Source: an uncultured Bacteroidales bacterium (GTDB taxonomy: Bacteria > Bacteroidota > Bacteroidia > Bacteroidales > UBA932). From it: 64,000 bases of DNA. This document shows, piece by piece, positions 60,068 to 64,000 of this stretch. Both the position numbers and the translations under genes were made by a program. Below the pieces are notes generated by a model. That model made no database searches, was not told where the DNA came from, and worked only from the letters and a program-made list of their open reading frames with translations. The stretch is from contig CALUTU010000004.1 in the NCBI GenBank assembly GCA_944323785.1, forward strand, positions 1-64,000. The letters run 5' to 3'. The first letter of the stretch is position 1; the number at the start of each line of letters is the position of its first letter.

Positions 60068-61403
60068 CGATATATCTTTTGCTGATACGGACGAACCTGG
60101 TGCAGAACATCAGTGCCGCAGCCGCGAGACCGAGCAGCAGCCCGATCCAGACTCCCTCAGGACCCAGACCGAGGGTGAACCCGAGCAGATAGGCGCAGGG
60201 CAGGCAGATCGCGTAATAGGATATGGCCGAGAACACGGTCGGTATGTTGATGTCCTTGAGTCCCAGCAGTGAGGACCGGCTGGCCAGCTGGATGGCATCG
60301 AAGATCTGGTAGAGGGCCAGTATGATGATCAGTTTCCCCGCTATCGGGATTACGGCGGTGTCATCGGTGTACATATACGGTATGATCCGGTGCAGGGATA
60401 TGAACAGGATGCCGAAAAACACCATTATCGCCATGGCCATGTGGACTGCGGCCACGCCGGCGTGGAACGCGTCCCTGCGGCGTCCCGCCCCGAACTGGTG
60501 CGATACGCGGATGGTGGCCGCCGAGCCGATGCCTGTGGTGATCATGAATGACAGCGAACTGAGGTTCTGAGCAATCTGATGAGCGGCCAGTTCGTATTTC
60601 CCCATCCAGCCCACCATGATGGCCGCGAAACTGAAAGCGGTTACTTCCAGCAGGTTCTGCAGGGATACCGGGATGGACATCTTCAGCTGGCGGTATATCT
60701 CCGACAGATGTATGGGTCTGCGCGGGGTGAGGCGGACGAATTTACGGTATTCCTCCACTCTGAACAGGATGATGAGAAAGGCTATGGCTCCCAGTACTCT
60801 GGAGATGAGTGTGGCCCAGGCCGCGCCGGCCACTCCGAGCCTAGGTGCTCCGAGGTTGCCGTATATGAGCACCCAGTTGAGGAAGATGTTGATCAGATTG
60901 GTGCCTATGGTGATCCACATCTCGTTGCGGGTGTTGCCGATGCCCTCGGAGAAGAAGCGGACGTTGAAGAAGGCGATCATCGGGATGAATCCGGCCACGA
61001 TGATGAAGTAGTAGTCCTTGGCGTGGGCGAGCACCTCCGGGTCCTGGCCCATGCGGTCCATGAAGGCTCCCACTGTCAGCATGATGCCGGTAAGTACGAC
61101 TGCCATTACGGTGTTGAGTACGGCGGAATTGCAGAGAGCCGAGGCTACGGCCCGTCCGTCTCCCTTTCCGAAGTGCTGTCCTATCACCGGGGTCACACCC
61201 TGAGTGAAGCCTATGGCGAAGACCAGCCCGATCATGATGATGGCGTTGGCGAAGGAGACTCCGGCCAGCTCGGCCGCTCCCAGATGCCCCACCATGATGT
61301 TGTCCGCCAGCTGCACCAGCACCTGTCCGGCCTGGGTGATCATCACTGGAAACGCCACTTTCAGATTCCTTTTATAAAAAGGTATATATTCCTGTAGAGT
61401 CAT
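60057..61403 (-). CDS. MATE-family multidrug exporter
   Basis: 448 residues with about 12 membrane helices. MATE signatures include the N-terminal FPVMITQAGQVLVQLADNIMVGHLGAAELAGVSFAN, GFTQGVTPVIGQHFGKGD and, in the second half, the symmetric GIGSAATIRVSHQFGAGRRRDA. It exports cationic drugs or toxins in exchange for Na+ or H+. It is divergent from a TetR-type regulator with a 113-base gap, so regulation by that repressor is likely. It converges with the caspase-like gene, sharing 11 bases. Confidence 0.94.
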   Translation of the reverse strand: MTLQEYIPFYKRNLKVAFPVMITQAGQVLVQLADNIMVGHLGAAELAGVSFANAIIMIGLVFAIGFTQGVTPVIGQHFGKGDGRAVASALCNSAVLNTVMAVVLTGIMLTVGAFMDRMGQDPEVLAHAKDYYFIIVAGFIPMIAFFNVRFFSEGIGNTRNEMWITIGTNLINIFLNWVLIYGNLGAPRLGVAGAAWATLISRVLGAIAFLIILFRVEEYRKFVRLTPRRPIHLSEIYRQLKMSIPVSLQNLLEVTAFSFAAIMVGWMGKYELAAHQIAQNLSSLSFMITTGIGSAATIRVSHQFGAGRRRDAFHAGVAAVHMAMAIMVFFGILFISLHRIIPYMYTDDTAVIPIAGKLIIILALYQIFDAIQLASRSSLLGLKDINIPTVFSAISYYAICLPCAYLLGFTLGLGPEGVWIGLLLGLAAAALMFCTRFVRISKRYIATE

Positions 61404-61431
61404 ATTGTGTCCTTTTTTGAAAAACGGGCGG

Positions 61432-61439
61432 CAAAAGTA
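61432..61439 (-). promoter_or_regulatory. -7 element of the MATE gene
   Basis: Minus-strand TACTTTTG (TAnnTTTG), 28 bases upstream of the ATG at 61403. Confidence 0.6.
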
Positions 61440-61471
61440 CTAAAAATTCCCTTAGGAAACGGAAATGGTAT

Positions 61472-61479
61472 TATATTTG
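61472..61479 (+). promoter_or_regulatory. -7 element of the TetR-TolC-HlyD operon
   Basis: TATATTTG (TAnnTTTG) ends 37 bases before the TetR ATG. The AT-rich stretch after it (61480-61516) carries imperfect inverted repeats of ATTTAA/TTAAAT type that could be the repressor operator. Confidence 0.55.
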
Positions 61480-61516
61480 CATTTAATATGATATTTAACT
61501 GCTTATTAAATATGCG

Positions 61517-62152
61517 ATGAAAGAAAAGGAAGACAAGGCCGGCGGTGACGGCAGCATGGAGGAGCGGATACTCGCGTGTGCGGAGAGACTGTTTCTCAAC
61601 AAGGGGTACAATCTGACCAGCATGACGGAGATTGCCCGTGAGGCCGGCTGCACCCAGGCGCTGGTACATTATTATTTCAGGACGAAGGAGAACCTCTTCT
61701 CGAAGATCTTCGAGGGCAAGTTCCATCTTTTCATCGACTGCATAGTCCGGAAGGAGGACGAGAATCTTCCGTTCGAGGAGATCGTCGCGGTCAGGACTTC
61801 CAGACTGTTTGACCTGATGGCCGCCAACCGGAGGCTGCCCTTTGTGTTCCTGAGCGAGTTCATCATCAATCCGGATCAGCGGTTCAGCCTCAAGGACAAT
61901 ATAGTCAGTCTCTGCGCGGAGGCGACCTCCCGTCTGGAAACGATGATTGCCGCCGAGGTGGAAGGCGGCCGTATCCGTCCTGTCGGGACGATGGACATCA
62001 CCCTGAACATGTTTTCCCTTGTGGTGACATTTTTCATAGTCCTGCCTTTTCTGGAGGAGATGGGCTTTGTCACTGATGCCAACAGGGATGAGTTCATAGA
62101 GCAGCGCAGGCAGGAGATACTTAAAACCCTGATAGGAGGACTGAGACCATGA
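61517..62152 (+). CDS. TetR-family repressor
   Basis: 211 residues. The N-terminal HTH (ILACAERLFLNKGYNLTSMTEIAREAGCTQALVHYYFRTKENLF) is a clear TetR_N domain; the C-terminal ~140 residues are the helical ligand domain (FVFLSEFIINPDQRF, LNMFSLVVTFFIVLPFLEEMGF). It overlaps the TolC-type gene by 4 bases (ATGA) and is divergent from the MATE exporter, so it probably represses both the tripartite export operon and the MATE gene until an exported compound binds. Confidence 0.93.
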   Translation: MKEKEDKAGGDGSMEERILACAERLFLNKGYNLTSMTEIAREAGCTQALVHYYFRTKENLFSKIFEGKFHLFIDCIVRKEDENLPFEEIVAVRTSRLFDLMAANRRLPFVFLSEFIINPDQRFSLKDNIVSLCAEATSRLETMIAAEVEGGRIRPVGTMDITLNMFSLVVTFFIVLPFLEEMGFVTDANRDEFIEQRRQEILKTLIGGLRP

Positions 62153-63555
62153 AGGCTTATATCGGAAAGTATGTGATGACCGCTTTGTCGGCGGCGGTGC
62201 TGGCGGCAGGTACGTTGCCGGTGTCCGCACAGTGCCGGGTCTCTCCGCAGACGCAGCAGTATGCGGAAGTTCAGGATGCAGCCGTGTCCGATACTCTACG
62301 GGGAGCTGCGGTGGACGGAGACTCTGTCTACACTATAGAGAGATGCTACACTCTGGTGGAGGAGAATTATCCTCTGGTCAGGCGGTACGGTCTGCTGGAC
62401 CTGACGGAGGAGTTTACCCTGAAGAACGCCTACATGAATTATTTCCCCCAGATATCCCTGCAGGGATCCGCATCCTGGCAGACTGACGTGCTGCAGTTTC
62501 CGTTTGACCTGAGTCCCTACGGGATAGACATGCCTACTTTCAGCAAGGACCAGTATGCGGCTGTCATCGAACTCTCGCAGGTGCTCTGGGACGGAGGCAT
62601 GATAGCGGCCAACCGGGCCAACATCAGGGCTAAGGCCGATGTGGACATGGCCGAGCAGGAGATCAACATGTATTCGCTGCGGGAGAAGGTCAACGACCTG
62701 TATTTCGGCATATTGTACCTGGACCAGCAGATCCGGCAGGTGGATATCATGATGGAGGAGCTGCAGAGGGAGCATAAGCGCATAGAGAGCTGCATCGCCA
62801 ACGGTGTGGCCAATCTCTCCGACCTGGACCTGATAGAGGTCGAGCGCATCACCCAGGAGCAGAACCGGGAGAGCCTGGCATCCATGCTGGAGGCCTATCT
62901 GAGGGTTCTGACCCTGATGACGGGAGTCAGGATAGACGACAGCCGGCAGCTGGTGATGCCGGTGCCGGAGGGGATGGACATGGAGGCCATGCTGGCGGCT
63001 TTGATAGATGCCGAGATACGCAGGCCGGAGCTGGAGCTGTACAGGGCTCAGGAGCTGGAGATAGACACCCAGCTGGACTACTGGACGGCGGGAGGCCTGC
63101 CTCAGTTCAGCCTGTTTGTCAGGGGCGGTTACGGACGGCCCGGACTCAATATGATGGACAACAGTTTCCAGCCCTTTGCCATCGGCGGTATCCGTATGGT
63201 GTGGAACATCAGCAAGCTGTACAGCCTGGGCTACGGCAAGAAGATAGTGGGTTACTCCAAGGAGCAGGTCAATACGGTGCGCGAGACCTTCCTGTTCAAC
63301 ACCAATCTTCAGGTGCAGGAGCAGGTGGCCGAGATACGGCGTTATTTCAAGACAGTGGAGGATGACGAGAGGATAGTGGAGCTGCGGGAGAATATACGCA
63401 AGTCCACCGAGGCGGCCGTGGAGAACGGTACCAAGAATGCCTCGGACCTGGTCTCCGAGATCAATAAGGAGAACATGGCCCGCAGGCAGCTGATCATGCA
63501 CCAGGTCGAGATGATGAAGGCCATATATGAGCTTAAGACTATAAAAAACAGTTAA
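62149..63555 (+). CDS. TolC-type outer-membrane channel (TetR operon)
   Basis: 468-residue outer membrane efflux protein with a signal peptide (MTALSAAVLAAGTLPVSAQ). OEP repeats: YTIERCYTLVEENYPLVRRYGLL with DGGMIAANRANIRAKADVDMAEQEIN, and the second-half GIRMVWNISKLYSLGYGKKIVGYSKEQVNTVRETF. The long helices and conserved Asn-Asp-Leu-Tyr-Phe-Gly-Ile stretch match the family. It is coupled to the TetR gene by a 4-base overlap and is followed 5 bases later by the HlyD adaptor gene. Confidence 0.92.
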   Translation: MKAYIGKYVMTALSAAVLAAGTLPVSAQCRVSPQTQQYAEVQDAAVSDTLRGAAVDGDSVYTIERCYTLVEENYPLVRRYGLLDLTEEFTLKNAYMNYFPQISLQGSASWQTDVLQFPFDLSPYGIDMPTFSKDQYAAVIELSQVLWDGGMIAANRANIRAKADVDMAEQEINMYSLREKVNDLYFGILYLDQQIRQVDIMMEELQREHKRIESCIANGVANLSDLDLIEVERITQEQNRESLASMLEAYLRVLTLMTGVRIDDSRQLVMPVPEGMDMEAMLAALIDAEIRRPELELYRAQELEIDTQLDYWTAGGLPQFSLFVRGGYGRPGLNMMDNSFQPFAIGGIRMVWNISKLYSLGYGKKIVGYSKEQVNTVRETFLFNTNLQVQEQVAEIRRYFKTVEDDERIVELRENIRKSTEAAVENGTKNASDLVSEINKENMARRQLIMHQVEMMKAIYELKTIKNS

Positions 63556-63560
63556 ATACA

Positions 63561-64000
63561 ATGAATATGAGAACAATGTGCAAATGGATATATATCGTAC
63601 CGGTGTCGGCTCTGGCACTGGGACTTACGGCATCGTGCAAGGATGCGGAAGGGGGCAATGACGCCTCGGGAACATTCGAGGCTACGGAAGTGACGGTGTC
63701 GGCGGAGGCGTCGGGACGCATCATGTCGCTGGATGTCTATGAGGGCGGAATGCTTGCGGCCGGTCAGGTCTGCGGTCTGGTGGATACCGTGCAGCTTTAC
63801 CTGCAGAAGCGGCAGCTTGAGGCCGGAGTCGATGCGGCCCTGAGCCGGAAGCGTGATGCCGCCACCCAGACGGCCTACATCAAGGAGCAGATAGAGGTGA
63901 ACCGGAAGGAAGCCGGGCGCGTGAGCAATCTTATCGAGGCCGACGCCGCCAACACCAAGCAGCTCGACGACATCAACTCGTCCATCAGGCTGCTTGAGAC
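63561..64000 (+). CDS. HlyD-family membrane fusion lipoprotein, 3'-truncated by window edge
   Basis: 146 residues visible. A lipoprotein signal peptide (VSALALGLTASC, lipobox LTASC) is followed by the first lipoyl-like half (EATEVTVSAEASGRIMSLDVYEGGMLAAGQV) and the start of the coiled coil (QLYLQKRQLEAGVDAALSRKRDAATQTAY ...). Lipid-anchored adaptors of this type usually serve ABC-2 or RND pumps. The pump genes should lie just beyond base 64000. It shares the operon with the TetR and TolC-type genes. Confidence 0.9.
   Translation, partial: MNMRTMCKWIYIVPVSALALGLTASCKDAEGGNDASGTFEATEVTVSAEASGRIMSLDVYEGGMLAAGQVCGLVDTVQLYLQKRQLEAGVDAALSRKRDAATQTAYIKEQIEVNRKEAGRVSNLIEADAANTKQLDDINSSIRLLE

Noticed and set aside
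1-64000. CRISPR arrays, insertion sequences, prophage genes or rRNA genes
   Set aside because: No spaced direct-repeat array, transposase, integrase, phage structural gene or rRNA segment was recognised.

Overview
The window looks like a chromosome segment of a Bacteroidales bacterium (phylum Bacteroidota); I cannot name the genus. Supporting signs: many genes are preceded by the phylum's -7 element TAnnTTTG; BACON-domain and DUF4988-type surface lipoproteins, a TonB-dependent receptor with a DUF4374 lipoprotein, a GSCFA-domain protein and a LytTR two-component pair are all typical of the order; and purine-rich ribosome-binding sites are mostly absent. No insertion sequence, prophage, CRISPR array or replication origin was seen.

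Layout. 1-675 is the 3' end of rpsC, closed by a perfect hairpin where the rest of the S10 operon would be expected. 0.76-5.3 kb (-): a PEGA-repeat outer-membrane protein and an LPP20-like secreted protein. 5.4-8.2 kb: a DUF4988/FISUMP-type lipoprotein divergent from a Crp/Fnr-family regulator. 8.2-14.5 kb (-): a MacB-type ABC/HlyD/TolC export operon followed by a LytS-type kinase and LytTR regulator. 14.7-22.9 kb (-): a second five-gene ABC/HlyD/TolC operon behind a candidate sigma-54 promoter, divergent from its probable NtrC/NtrB pair (23.1-25.9 kb). 26-28.5 kb: nitroreductase, methyltransferase and a MalY/PatB-type C-S lyase. 28.6-35 kb: a caspase/gingipain-like lipoprotein and a Xus-like siderophore uptake operon (TonB receptor, DUF4374 lipoprotein, PepSY membrane protein). 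35.1-37.6 kb: a BASS-family transporter, a decayed wHTH pseudogene, a small HD hydrolase, an AT-rich gene-poor stretch and tRNA-Leu(CAA). 37.7-41.8 kb: the shikimate operon aroB, a fused aroD-aroA, and aroC. 41.8-43.4 kb (-): a GNAT-MsrA fusion. 43.5-47.5 kb: lpxK, murA, murB, GNAT. 47.5-51 kb: two large repeat-bearing surface-protein paralogues abutting head to head, both without signal peptides. 51-58 kb: GSCFA protein, three related lipoproteins (BACON and a shared ~110-residue repeat), a second Crp/Fnr regulator and tRNA-Ser(GCT). 58.1-60.1 kb: a WG-repeat protein with a caspase-like domain lacking both catalytic residues. 60-64 kb: a MATE exporter, then a TetR-TolC-HlyD operon running off the window.

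How they work together. The strongest new pattern links two distant regions. Each Crp/Fnr gene is divergent from a surface-lipoprotein gene, and the gap between them holds a palindrome with 5-N4-5 geometry. In both loci its centre lies 33.5 bp from the G ending the regulator's -7 box and 36.5 bp from the G ending the lipoprotein's weaker -7 box. A third, one-mismatch copy with 36.5-bp spacing precedes the lipoprotein gene at 56.2 kb. This suggests a small regulon in which Crp-type proteins switch surface lipoproteins. The other themes are envelope export (three tripartite systems under three regulator types), envelope biogenesis (lpxK, murA, murB) and aromatic amino-acid synthesis with an unusual fusion.
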